Positions 8,523 through 16,540 of a DNA stretch of 64,000 bases are shown in pieces. The stretch's first letter is position 1. Each line of letters begins with the position of its first letter. The stretch is from Streptomyces mutabilis. Lineage in GTDB: Bacteria > Actinomycetota > Actinomycetes > Streptomycetales > Streptomycetaceae. The stretch lies in NCBI RefSeq assembly GCF_014649815.1, contig NZ_BMTT01000006.1, forward strand, positions 124,001 through 188,000. Direction: 5' to 3'. The notes below the pieces were generated by a model. It had not been told where the DNA came from. It made no database searches and saw nothing but the letters and a program-made list of their open reading frames with translations. A program made the translations under genes and the position numbers.

Positions 8523-11500
8523 ATGATCGGCACACCGGACACCCTCGACACGGCGGCGGGCGAGGCCGTGCTGCACAAGCGGACCCTGCCCAACGGTCTG
8601 CGCGTCGTGCTGGCCCCGCACTGGCCGACCCCGCGCACGGCCGTCGCCGTGCACTACGGCGTCGGGTTCCGGTCCGAACGCCCCGGCCAGGAGGGGATGG
8701 CCCACCTTTTCGAGCACCTGATGTTCCGGGGAAGCGAGAGCCTCCCCGACGGCAGCTTCTGGGACGCGCTGCACCCGCTGGCCGGCACGGCGAATGGCAC
8801 GACGCACCAGGACTACACGGACTACTTCCAGACGGTCCCCGCCCACGCCCTGGAGCAGGCTCTGTTCCGCGAGGCGGACCGGATGCGCGCGCCCCGCTTC
8901 ACCACGGCGGAGTTGTCCTCGCAACTCGTCGAGGTGGCCCGCGAGATCGACCACATGAGGGACGGGCGCCCGTACGGCGGTTTTCCCTGGCCCCTGCTGC
9001 CCCGGGTCATGTTCCGCGCGTTCGCCAACGCGCACGACGGCTACGGCGACCCCCGGCTGCTGCGCCGGGTCACCGTCGAGGATTGCGTGCGTTTCTTCGA
9101 CGCCCACTACGCGCCCTCCAACGCCGTGCTGACGGTGGTCGGGCCGCACGCGCCGGACACCGTGTGGCGCCTGGTGGAGCACCACTTCGGCGACATCCCG
9201 GCCCGTGCGGTGGCCGGGTCGCCCCCGTTGGACGAACCGGAGCGCGCGCGGGACAGGACAGCGCACCACACGGACCTCCGTGCGAGGCGCACCGCCGTCG
9301 CCGTGGGCTACCGCCTGCCCGATCCGCTGGCCGAACTGCCCGCGTACGTCACCCACATGGTGCTGGCCGAACTCACCGGGCGGCCGGGGGAGCCGGGCTC
9401 CCCCGGCCCCGCGGCGGCCCCGGTCGCCGCGGGCTGCGGCTTCTTCGGCGCACTCGACGCCGCCGCGCCGGACGCCCTGCTGGTCACGTCGATCCTGCCG
9501 CCCGGCCGGGCTCCGGAGGACTTCACACGCGGCCTCACCGAGTGGTGGTCCGGGCTCAGTGACCCGCGGGCCGGGGTCCGGCCGCAGACGGTGGCGTCCG
9601 CGGCCCGCTCCCTGGCCTCCCGTCACCGGCGTGAACACGCCGACCTCCAGCAGCGCTGCCGGGCGCTCGGCCGCCTCGAACTCCTCCACGGCCGTGCGGA
9701 ACTGGTCGACGAGATACCGGAGCTGATCGCCCGCGTCGGTGGGGACGGCGCCGACCGCGCCGAGGGGGCCGACCGGATCGCGGCGGCGGCCGCCGCTCTG
9801 GCTGAGGCGCACCGGGCGATCCTGGTCGTCGGCCCGGCCGAGTCCTGCCCGGCGGCACTCACCGCCCCCTCCACGCGCCCGGCACCGGCCGAGACCTCCG
9901 CCGGGCGGGACACCGGGGCCTCGGCACCCACACGACCGACGCCTGTCGGCCCTCCGGCCAGCCAGGACACCGAGACCCCGGAACCCGCACGGCAGACCCA
10001 GACGGAAACACCCGCCGCCGACAAGGACACCGGACAGCCACGACCCGCACAACCGACACCCGCCGACCCCCCGGCCAGCCAGAACACTGGATCCCTGGAA
10101 CCCGTACAGCAGACCCAGGCCGAAACTCCCGCCGGCAACCCCACCGGGTCCCCCGACCCCGTACCAGGGCCGGCCGAACCCCCCGCCGGTACGGTCACCG
10201 GGACTGCGGGGCCCGCGCGTCCGCGGGCGGTCTCCGCCGTGGAGCTGGGCCGTACTCCCGCCGGGCCGCGGCGGATGCCGGCGCTCGGTGAGCCGGTGGC
10301 GCCCGCGTTCGAGGGTGCCCGCGAGACCACCCTGGACAGTGGCCTGCGCCTGATGGCCGTATCGGACCGGCGTGCCGGGCTTGTCGAGATGCGGCTGAGG
10401 GTGCCGCTGGGGCCCGCCGGGTGGCGCGACGCGCAGACGGCGGCACGGCTGCTGCGTGCCGTCGGGCGGGCGAGCCGGGCCACGGAGCGGGCGGCGGCCC
10501 TCGGCGGCCGCTTCCACCTGACCACTGGGGGCCAGTGGGCCGACATCAGCGGCTGGGCCCCGGTCGGCGCGCTGCCGGGCCTGCTGGGCGTCCTGGCGGA
10601 CGTGCTGGACCCGGCCCGGCTGCCGGACGCCTTCGAGCGGTCCGCCACGCCGCCGCCACGCCTGACGCCGGAGCAGTGCATGGACGCGGCACTGCGCGCG
10701 CACTGGCTCGCGCGGCACGGCCGCACCGCGGCGGAGGAATCCGCCACCGCCACCGCAGTCCCTGCCGCCCTGCACCGTGCGCTGCTGTCCCCGCGGGACG
10801 CGGCCCTGGTCCTCGTCGGTGACCTGCGGCCCGAGCACGCCCTGGCGGAGGCCGCCCGGGCTCTTGCCGGCTGGACCGCTCCCGCCCCGGCCCCCGCCCG
10901 CGCGCCCGCGGGCTCGCCGGCGGGACCGGCCGGGAACGCGCCGACGGGCACCGGAAGCCACGCCCCCGACGTCCTCGTCGTGCCGCAGCCCTCCGGCGGG
11001 CCTGCGCACCTCACCCTCTGCGCCCCCGAACCCCCCGGCACGGGCCGGGACGACCCCGCCCGCTACCTCGCCACCGCCCTGCTCGGCGGGCACCTCGGAG
11101 CGCGCCTCGCCGAACGCTGCCGCCGGCTCGGCCGCGCCGGGCACGTCATGTTCGCGGCCCGGGACGTCCTCGCCGACCTGCCCCGGGCGCTGGTGCGGGT
11201 CACCGCGCCGCGCCCGGCGCTGGCCGAGGCGGTGCGCGACGTCCGTGAGGAGGCCGCCCTCCTGGCCGCCGTACCGCCCGCGCCGTACTCCACGCTGGAG
11301 CACCCGCGCCCCTGGGACCGCGACGCCCTGCTCGCCCTCGTCGGCCTGACCGACCAGGCACAGCAGCGGGTCTCCAGCCTCTCCGGGGGCCAGCGCCGCC
11401 GCCTCGATATCGCCCTCGGCGTGGTCGGCAGGCCCGAGGTGCTCTTCCTGGACGAACCGACCGTCGGCTTCGACCCGGAGGCCCGCCAGGAGTTCCACGC

Positions 11501-11879
11501 CCTGGTCAGGGACCTGGCGGTGGCGGAGCACACGATCCTGCTGACCACCCACGACCTCCAGGAGGCCCAGAGGCTGGCCGACCGCGTGCTGATCCTCGTC
11601 GGCGGCCGGATCGTCGCCCACGGCACGGTCGACGAACTCGCCCACCGGATCGGCGCGGACGCGGAAGTGACGTGGACGATGGGCGGCACCCGCCACCGCG
11701 ACCGCACCCCGGACGTCACCGGCTTCCTGCGCCGCCTCTACGAGGAGCACGGGGACGAGGTGAACGACGTGGAGGTCCGGCGGGTCATCCTCGAGGACGT
11801 GTACCTGTCGGTCGTCAGGGACGCGGAAGCGGGCCGGACCGACGAGGCCACCCGGCGACTGGAAGGAGCGGCCCGATGA
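8523..11879 (+). CDS. Chimeric M16 peptidase fused in frame to the C-terminal half of an ABC ATPase
   Basis: One 1,118-aa frame. Residues about 15-445 are an M16 (insulinase-type) zinc peptidase domain with HLFEH at 61-65 and a downstream Glu (VEVAREIDHM). Residues about 450-565 are a Pro/Thr-rich linker with 39-residue repeats. Residues about 590-920 are a second, inactive-looking M16 domain. From about residue 925 the sequence is an ABC ATPase: signature SLSGGQRRRLDIAL, Walker B VLFLDEPT and H-loop TTHDLQEAQ. Walker A and the Q-loop are missing, as are roughly the last 100 residues of the M16 protein, so the gene looks like a deletion fusion of two neighbours. The ATG at 8523 follows GGAGAGCACC. 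It overlaps the permease gene. M16 peptidases process leaders in class V lanthipeptide loci. Confidence 0.75.
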   Translation: MIGTPDTLDTAAGEAVLHKRTLPNGLRVVLAPHWPTPRTAVAVHYGVGFRSERPGQEGMAHLFEHLMFRGSESLPDGSFWDALHPLAGTANGTTHQDYTDYFQTVPAHALEQALFREADRMRAPRFTTAELSSQLVEVAREIDHMRDGRPYGGFPWPLLPRVMFRAFANAHDGYGDPRLLRRVTVEDCVRFFDAHYAPSNAVLTVVGPHAPDTVWRLVEHHFGDIPARAVAGSPPLDEPERARDRTAHHTDLRARRTAVAVGYRLPDPLAELPAYVTHMVLAELTGRPGEPGSPGPAAAPVAAGCGFFGALDAAAPDALLVTSILPPGRAPEDFTRGLTEWWSGLSDPRAGVRPQTVASAARSLASRHRREHADLQQRCRALGRLELLHGRAELVDEIPELIARVGGDGADRAEGADRIAAAAAALAEAHRAILVVGPAESCPAALTAPSTRPAPAETSAGRDTGASAPTRPTPVGPPASQDTETPEPARQTQTETPAADKDTGQPRPAQPTPADPPASQNTGSLEPVQQTQAETPAGNPTGSPDPVPGPAEPPAGTVTGTAGPARPRAVSAVELGRTPAGPRRMPALGEPVAPAFEGARETTLDSGLRLMAVSDRRAGLVEMRLRVPLGPAGWRDAQTAARLLRAVGRASRATERAAALGGRFHLTTGGQWADISGWAPVGALPGLLGVLADVLDPARLPDAFERSATPPPRLTPEQCMDAALRAHWLARHGRTAAEESATATAVPAALHRALLSPRDAALVLVGDLRPEHALAEAARALAGWTAPAPAPARAPAGSPAGPAGNAPTGTGSHAPDVLVVPQPSGGPAHLTLCAPEPPGTGRDDPARYLATALLGGHLGARLAERCRRLGRAGHVMFAARDVLADLPRALVRVTAPRPALAEAVRDVREEAALLAAVPPAPYSTLEHPRPWDRDALLALVGLTDQAQQRVSSLSGGQRRRLDIALGVVGRPEVLFLDEPTVGFDPEARQEFHALVRDLAVAEHTILLTTHDLQEAQRLADRVLILVGGRIVAHGTVDELAHRIGADAEVTWTMGGTRHRDRTPDVTGFLRRLYEEHGDEVNDVEVRRVILEDVYLSVVRDAEAGRTDEATRRLEGAAR
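9880..10210 (+). repeat. Coding tandem repeat, 117-bp period, in the M16 linker
   Basis: Two clear copies begin at 9954 and 10071 (CCGGCCAGCCAG...), exactly 117 bp or 39 codons apart, with weaker copies before and after. Each unit encodes a Pro/Thr/Gln/Glu-rich stretch containing PPASQ and QTQ, likely a disordered linker between the two M16 domains. Confidence 0.7.
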
Positions 11880-12781
11880 GTACCGCACACGCCGAGACCG
11901 GCACGTCACCGCCGCGCCCCGCGGCGCCTGCACGCCCGGTGCGCGGCACCGTACGGCGGGGTGTGCGCCGGGGCGGCCGGGAGCTGCACCAGATGCTCAC
12001 CACCCCGCAGGACCTCTGCAGCAACCTCGTGTGGCTGGTCGGCCTGCTGGCCCCGCTCCACCTGCTGCGCGACAACGACCTGGCGGGTACCGGGATGTCC
12101 GTCGCAGGTTTCCTGCTGCCCAGCATGATCAGCATGTGCGTGGCCTTCAACGGCATGCTCAGCCTCACCCAGCAGCTGATCGTGGAGCGCCAGGACGGCA
12201 CCCTGCTCCGCCTCAAGGCGCTCCCGCACGGCATGCCGAGCTACCTCATCGGCAAGATCGTCAACGTCGCCAGCACGGTGCTCATCGCCTGCGCGGTGGT
12301 GGTGCTCACCGGTGTCGTCATGCTGCCGGACGTCTCCCTCGGCGACCGGGGCCTGTGGCTCGGGCTGGCCTGGGTGCTGCCGCTCGGCCTGCTGGCCGTG
12401 CTGCCCGTCGGCGCGATCCTGGGCTCGCTCATCGAGAGCCCGCGCAACCTCGGTCTGGTCATGGTCCCACTCTTCGGGCTGGCCTCGGTCTCCGGGATCT
12501 TCTTCCCGAGCACCCAGCTGCCGGTCTGGCTCCAGCACGTGGCGGAGGTCTTCCCGCTGTACTGGCTCGGCCTCGCCGCCCGCGCGGCGCTGCTGCCCGA
12601 CTCCGCGGTGAGCGCCGAGATCGGCGATTCCTGGAGGCCCTGGGAGACGGTGGGCGTCCTCGGCCTCTGGGCGGTGGCCGGTCTGCTCCTCGCTCCCGTG
12701 GTACTGCGGCGCACGGCCCGCCGGGAGTCCGGCTCCACCATGGCCACGCGCCGCGAACGCGCCCTGAAACGCCCCGTGTGA
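11876..12781 (+). CDS. ABC-2 type transporter permease
   Basis: Integral membrane subunit of an ABC-2 exporter, 301 aa. After a cytoplasmic N-terminus of about 45 residues it shows six hydrophobic segments, including VWLVGLLAPLHLL, VAGFLLPSMISMCVAF, VASTVLIACAVVVLTGVVML, WVLPLGLLAVLPVGAIL, VMVPLFGLASVSGIFF and VLGLWAVAGLLLAPVVL. The family segment GIFFPSTQLPVWLQHVAEVFPLYW is present. The ATG overlaps the stop of the upstream ATPase half (ATGA), so it was originally paired with that ATPase. Because the partner ATPase has lost its Walker A, export by this pair is doubtful unless another ATPase serves it. Confidence 0.85.
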   Translation: MSTAHAETGTSPPRPAAPARPVRGTVRRGVRRGGRELHQMLTTPQDLCSNLVWLVGLLAPLHLLRDNDLAGTGMSVAGFLLPSMISMCVAFNGMLSLTQQLIVERQDGTLLRLKALPHGMPSYLIGKIVNVASTVLIACAVVVLTGVVMLPDVSLGDRGLWLGLAWVLPLGLLAVLPVGAILGSLIESPRNLGLVMVPLFGLASVSGIFFPSTQLPVWLQHVAEVFPLYWLGLAARAALLPDSAVSAEIGDSWRPWETVGVLGLWAVAGLLLAPVVLRRTARRESGSTMATRRERALKRPV

Positions 12782-12853
12782 GCGGCCCGGCGCCCGCACC
12801 CGGGACACCCCCGACCCGACAGCGCAGCACACCCGACAGAAAGTGAAGCCACC

Positions 12854-13504
12854 ATGTCCGACCTGGCCCAGGATCTTGCCCTCCTCCTCCTCGACGACGA
12901 CTCCGGCCGCACCACCGTCGAGGTGGGACGCCGTCACCGTGCCGTCGGTAACGCCATCCTGCTCGATCTCGTACGGGCGGGCCGGATCACCGTGGAGGCC
13001 CCCGAGGGCCGGCCCGACAAGGCCCGGCCCGTCGTACGCGACAGTGCCACCACCGGCGACCCCGTCCTCGACGAGGCCCTCGCCGCCCTGGCCGCCAATG
13101 ACACGAGCTTGGGATGGGCCGCGGAGACGATCGGTCACCGCTCCTGGCGGACGCTGATGGACTCCCTGGTGGCGCGCGGGCTGGTGCGGCACGAGGAGGG
13201 CCGCTTCCTCGGCCTGATCCGCCGGGACGCCTGGCCGTCCGCGGACCCGGGGTACGAGGCCCAGCTCGTCACGCGCATCCGTGACGCGGTGGTCGGCGGT
13301 CGGCAGCCCGACGAGTCGACCCTGCTGCTGATAATGATCGTGCACGCGATCGGGGCCCTGCCGATGGTGCTGCCCGGCGAGGACAGGAAGGCGATGGGCG
13401 AGCGGGCCGAGCAACTGGTCAGGGAGAACGCTGAGAACGGTCCCTGGCGCGCGGCGCTGAAGGGCTTCGAGTCGTCGCTGCTTACCGTGCTCCTGGCGAG
13501 CTGA
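12854..13504 (+). CDS. GPP34 (GOLPH3/Vps74-like) family protein
   Basis: A 216-aa helical protein of the GPP34 family, related to eukaryotic phosphoinositide-binding GOLPH3. The N-terminal LAQDLALLLLDDDSGRTTVE and the central PVLDEALAALA helix, with a C-terminal long helix (LLLIMIVHAIGAL), fit the family. In actinomycetes these proteins are common, often next to glycosyltransferases or secondary-metabolism genes, and their role is not established. It lies 72 bp after the permease and 4 bp before the glycosyltransferase, so it may belong to the same transcript. Confidence 0.75.
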   Translation: MSDLAQDLALLLLDDDSGRTTVEVGRRHRAVGNAILLDLVRAGRITVEAPEGRPDKARPVVRDSATTGDPVLDEALAALAANDTSLGWAAETIGHRSWRTLMDSLVARGLVRHEEGRFLGLIRRDAWPSADPGYEAQLVTRIRDAVVGGRQPDESTLLLIMIVHAIGALPMVLPGEDRKAMGERAEQLVRENAENGPWRAALKGFESSLLTVLLAS

Positions 13505-13508
13505 GGAC

Positions 13509-14687
13509 ATGCGCGGTACGGACCAGGGCGTGCCGTCGGCCACCGGCGCCGCCGATGTGTTCCTCATCGTCGACCAGCAACTTCCCTCGCCCGACCGGGA
13601 CTCCGGTTCCCTGCGCCTGTCTCGCCTGATCGGGGAGCTGGCCCGGCTGGGGCCCCGGGTGCTCTTCTTCCCCCTGAACGGGCGGGCCGAGCCGCGGTAC
13701 AAGGCCGTCCTCGGGGACCTGGGGGCCGCCGTCCTCGCCGATCGGCGAGGACAGGAGAGGTTCCTGCGGGAGCAGGGGCACCGGATCGGTCACGCCCTGC
13801 TGTGCCGGCCGCACCCGGCTCTGGAACTTCTCGGAGGGATACGCGACCACGCGCCCGACTGCCTGGTCGTCTACGACACAGTGGACGTCCACTTCCGCAG
13901 GCTGGGCCGGCAGGCGGGGCTGGCGGAGGAGCGGGGCCGGGCGGACCGCTTCAAGCTGCGGGCGCAGGCCGAGACCATGCGGGCGCTGGAACTCTTCCTG
14001 GTCGGCGAGAGCGACCTGACGCTCGTGGTGTCCGAGGACGAGCGGGACCTGCTCACCTCCCTGGTCCCCGGGACGGACGTCCGAGTGCTGTCCAACATCC
14101 ACGTCCCGGTGGCGGCCCCGGCCCGCCCCCGGAACGGCGCCCGGGTGCTTTTCGTCGGCCACTACCGGCACACGCCGAACGTCGACGCCGCCCAGTGGCT
14201 GGCGCGCGAGATCATGCCGCTGGTCCGCCGCGAGGTCCCGGAGGCGGTGCTGGACCTGGTGGGCAGTTCCGCCCCGGAGTCGGTCACCGGGCTCGCCGGT
14301 GGGGGCGTGACGGTGCACGGCTGGGTCGAGGATCTCGCCCCGGTGTACGCCCGTGCCCGGGTGGCGGTGGCGCCCCTGCGGTACGGGGCCGGGGTCAAGG
14401 GCAAGGTGGGCGAGGCCGTGGAGCACGACGTGCCGGTCGTGGGCACACCCGTCGCCTTCGAGGGCATGGGCCTGGAACACGACCGCCACGTCCTGATCGG
14501 CGAGTCCCCCGCGGAACTCGCGGCGGCCGTCGTCCGCCTGCTCACCGACGACGCCCTGCACACCCGGCTGACCCGAGCGGCGACCGAGCGGGTGTCCGCC
14601 CGCTTCAGCCCCGAGCGGGCGAGCGCCGTGCTGCGGGACGTCCTGTCGGTCGGGCGGGGGTCTGTCGCATGTGAAGCTTCCCCTTGA
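13509..14687 (+). CDS. Glycosyltransferase, GT-B fold (group 1 type), 3' end altered by IS
   Basis: About 385 residues of a GT-B enzyme. The N-terminal domain has VFLIVDQQLPSPDRDSGSLR, a motif usual for this subgroup. The C-terminal nucleotide-sugar domain has LFVGHYRHTPNVDA, VHGWVEDLAPVYARARVAVAPL and GAGVKGKVGEA with the Glu region typical of group 1 transferases. The last residues (GSVACEASP) are encoded by DNA resembling an IS3-type terminal end, so the native C-terminus was probably replaced by a few codons. Within the RiPP island it could act on a peptide, since at least one class V lanthipeptide (cacaoidin) is glycosylated; this is inference. Confidence 0.8.
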   Translation: MRGTDQGVPSATGAADVFLIVDQQLPSPDRDSGSLRLSRLIGELARLGPRVLFFPLNGRAEPRYKAVLGDLGAAVLADRRGQERFLREQGHRIGHALLCRPHPALELLGGIRDHAPDCLVVYDTVDVHFRRLGRQAGLAEERGRADRFKLRAQAETMRALELFLVGESDLTLVVSEDERDLLTSLVPGTDVRVLSNIHVPVAAPARPRNGARVLFVGHYRHTPNVDAAQWLAREIMPLVRREVPEAVLDLVGSSAPESVTGLAGGGVTVHGWVEDLAPVYARARVAVAPLRYGAGVKGKVGEAVEHDVPVVGTPVAFEGMGLEHDRHVLIGESPAELAAAVVRLLTDDALHTRLTRAATERVSARFSPERASAVLRDVLSVGRGSVACEASP

Positions 14688-15058
14688 TCGTGGACACCTG
14701 GGGACTGGGACCTGAAGTTCCAGAGGAAGTAGCGCCAGGTGGGAGGCAAGTGCACGAAGCGGTACACAGAGGAATTCAAGCGGGACGCGATCGCGCTCGT
14801 CGACTCCTCGGGCAGGACGGTCACGGCTATCGCCCGGGAACTCGGCATCAGCTCGGAGTCCCTGCGCGGCTGGTACCGCCGGGCCAAGGCCGCCCGGGCC
14901 AAGGCCGCCCGGGGCGAGCTGACCAGCGCCGAGCGCGAGGAACTGCGCCGGCTGCGCAGAGAGAACCGCGAGCAGCAGCAGACGATCGAGATCCTGAAAG
15001 CAGCGACGGCCTTCTTCGTGAAGGAGAACGACCGGTGACCGCGTTGTACCGGTTGATC
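14661..15058 (+). mobile_element. IS3-family element remnant, left part only
   Basis: Begins with TGTCGCATGTGAAGCTTCCC, resembling the terminal inverted repeat of Streptomyces IS3-group elements, then encodes a complete-looking orfA. orfB opens at 15035 (GTG overlapping the orfA stop) but only about eight codons (TALYRLI) match before the sequence becomes unrelated. The right end and the DDE catalytic domain are absent, so the element cannot move by itself. Confidence 0.75.
14739..15038 (+). CDS. IS3-family transposase OrfA (HTH subunit)
   Basis: A 99-aa DNA-binding subunit. The helix-turn-helix part is YTEEFKRDAIALVDSSG followed by IARELGISSESLRGWYRRAK. A C-terminal leucine-zipper-like coiled coil follows (AEREELRRLRRENREQQQTI) and the end is typical (LKAATAFFVKENDR). 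In intact elements OrfA is joined to OrfB by a -1 frameshift to give the transposase. Here orfB is cut after a few codons, so only the regulatory/DNA-binding half can be made. Confidence 0.85.
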   Translation: MGGKCTKRYTEEFKRDAIALVDSSGRTVTAIARELGISSESLRGWYRRAKAARAKAARGELTSAEREELRRLRRENREQQQTIEILKAATAFFVKENDR

Positions 15059-15400
15059 ACGAGCCGACCGAGGACGAAAAGTCCGCGGCGTGGCGCGGCA
15101 CCGGCGGATAAGGAGTGGGATCGGCCATCACCTTGCGGCCACGGCCGACAGGCGGCGTTCGGGGCTGATCGGGCGGGGGCGTCCTGCGAGTACCTGCTAC
15201 GGACGTGGCCCTCCACCCAAGACCCGCTGGCCTGCGCTGTCCACCCTTCGACGGGCCACGGGGGCCGTCCGACCGCCGGTCTCTGTCCACAGGTCTGCGG
15301 GTGTGAGCTGCTTTCATGACTGAAGAAGAGAAGGCAGCGCAGGCGGCCAGGACGCGCGCCAAGACTTGAGGCCGCGGCCGCGCTCGAGGACGCCCGGCTA
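15059..15400. other. Right border of the island, no intact gene
   Basis: This stretch of about 340 bp between the IS remnant and the epimerase N-terminal fragment has no convincing gene. A 17-codon frame at 15316-15369 (MTEEEKAAQAARTRAKT) and an out-of-frame continuation (EAAAALEDARLRRQGR) look like coding scraps of one helical protein, broken by a frameshift. The epimerase sequence becomes recognisable at about 15401. Confidence 0.4.
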
Positions 15401-15580
15401 CGCCGACAGGGCCGCGTCGTCCTACCGGTCGCAGGCCACCGCGCGTACGTCTCCGGGCCAGCCCGCGTCCCGGCCGCCGCTTCGCGAGAGGGCCGTCACC
15501 TCCCAGCCGTCCCGGGTCGGCGCCCCCACCGCCACCCGTCCGATCTGTCCCGTCGCCCCGAGTACCACAGAACGTGTCAT
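15401..15580 (-). pseudogene. NAD-dependent epimerase, N-terminal fragment
   Basis: Starts at ATG 15580 on the minus strand and reads TRSVVLGATGQIGRVAVGA, the GxTGxxG nucleotide-binding opening of an extended SDR, then GWEVTALSRSGGRD and a DVRAVACDR segment. An in-frame TAG at 15424-15422 replaces an expected residue before DDAALSA. A second TAG follows at about 15400, where the similarity ends. The matching C-terminal half is at 5130-5581 on the same strand. Together they show one gene disrupted by the island, with additional point damage. Confidence 0.8.
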
Positions 15581-15655
15581 GCGGCGACCGTAGGGGCAGG
15601 ACCGGCCGTCGGGCTACGTTCTTCTGCCGACGGCAGAGGGGGTGCCCGTAGTGCC

Positions 15656-16378
15656 CTACCTGTGCGGTCGCCGGGGGAACCTCGGTCCCTTCGCCGCCTT
15701 CTCGGCCTCCTCCGCCTTCACGTCGGCCGCGTACCGGTCCACGTACTCCTGCCCCGACAGCGACAGGATCGCGTACATGATCTCGTCGGTGACGGCGCGC
15801 AGCACGGCCTTCTCGCCCTCCAGCCCCTCGTAACGGGAGAAGTCGAGCGGTTCGCCGAACCGGATCACCACGGGGTGCAGTCTGGGGATCCTCCGGCCCG
15901 GGGGCTGCGCCTCGAAGGTGCCGATCATCGCGCAGGGCACCACCGGCACCCCGGCCCGCAGCGCCATCACCGCGACACCGACCTTGCCCTTGTAGAGCCG
16001 CCCGTCGTGCGAGCGGGTGCCCTCCGGATAGACGCCGAGCAGCTCGTCTCTGGACAGGACGCCCAGGCCCTCGCGGATCGCGGCCCGGCCCGCCTCCTTG
16101 CCGGAGCGGTCCACGGGGATCTGCCCGGCGCTGCGGAAGAAGAACGCGGTCAGCCGGCCCTTGAGGCCCGGGCCGGTGAAGTACTCGGCCTTGGCGAGGA
16201 AGGTGATGCGGCGCCGGAGCACCGCGGGCATCAGGAAGTGGTCCGAGAAGGAGAGATGGTTTCCCGCGACGATGGCCGCCCCCGACGCCGGGACGTGGTC
16301 CAGGCCCTCGATCCGGGGACGGAAGAGCAGCCGCAGCAGGGGGCCCAGCAGCACGTACTTGAGGACGTAGTAGAACAA
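15656..16378 (-). CDS. 1-acyl-sn-glycerol-3-phosphate acyltransferase (PlsC family)
   Basis: Membrane-associated acyltransferase that makes phosphatidic acid or a related lipid. The first residues are FYYVLKYVLLGPLLRLLF (membrane anchor). The catalytic NHxSxxD motif is GNHLSFSDHF, and the glycerol-phosphate-binding motif is YPEGTRSHDG. I chose the TTG at 16378 because AGGAG lies seven bases upstream and homologues begin at this point; a longer frame upstream lacks a ribosome binding site. This gives 240 aa, the family's usual size. Confidence 0.88.
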   Translation of the reverse strand: MFYYVLKYVLLGPLLRLLFRPRIEGLDHVPASGAAIVAGNHLSFSDHFLMPAVLRRRITFLAKAEYFTGPGLKGRLTAFFFRSAGQIPVDRSGKEAGRAAIREGLGVLSRDELLGVYPEGTRSHDGRLYKGKVGVAVMALRAGVPVVPCAMIGTFEAQPPGRRIPRLHPVVIRFGEPLDFSRYEGLEGEKAVLRAVTDEIMYAILSLSGQEYVDRYAADVKAEEAEKAAKGPRFPRRPHR

Positions 16379-16540
16379 GGCGTCGCTCCTCACCCCGGCG
16401 GGACGGCTCGTCGCCGTGTTCTCACTGGTCAACCGGCGTCTGCCGGGCTGCCAGTCTAGGTGCGGGCCGGGCCGTCCGGAACCGGACGTGCCCGGCCCGT
16501 GGCCGCGTCGTGGGGTCACGGCCCCGGCACCTCGGTGCCG

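Larger units (their letters stand above)
5582..15400. other. Accessory island splitting the epimerase gene
   Basis: Everything between the two epimerase halves is foreign to that gene. It contains small gene fragments, a decayed RiPP gene set, GPP34 and glycosyltransferase genes, and an IS3-family remnant. The two halves are on the same strand and in the right order, which indicates that the island replaced the middle of one ancestral gene. About 100 or more residues of the epimerase seem to be missing, judged by the usual 300-340 aa of the family, so an insertion plus deletion is more likely than a clean insertion. No integrase, terminal repeat or target duplication was recognised at the borders. 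Confidence 0.8.

Noticed and set aside
8430-11933. Very long minus-strand open frame (1,167 codons) opposite the M16-ABC gene
   Set aside because: It is an antisense shadow caused by high G+C third positions; composition is Arg/Gly/Val-rich with no recognisable motif, while the plus strand has clear domains.
5554-15393. Shared 9-mer CGAGGACGC at 5554-5562 and 15385-15393 as a target duplication of the island
   Set aside because: The left copy is inside still-recognisable epimerase sequence, not at the junction, and a 9-mer match is expected by chance in such G+C-rich DNA.
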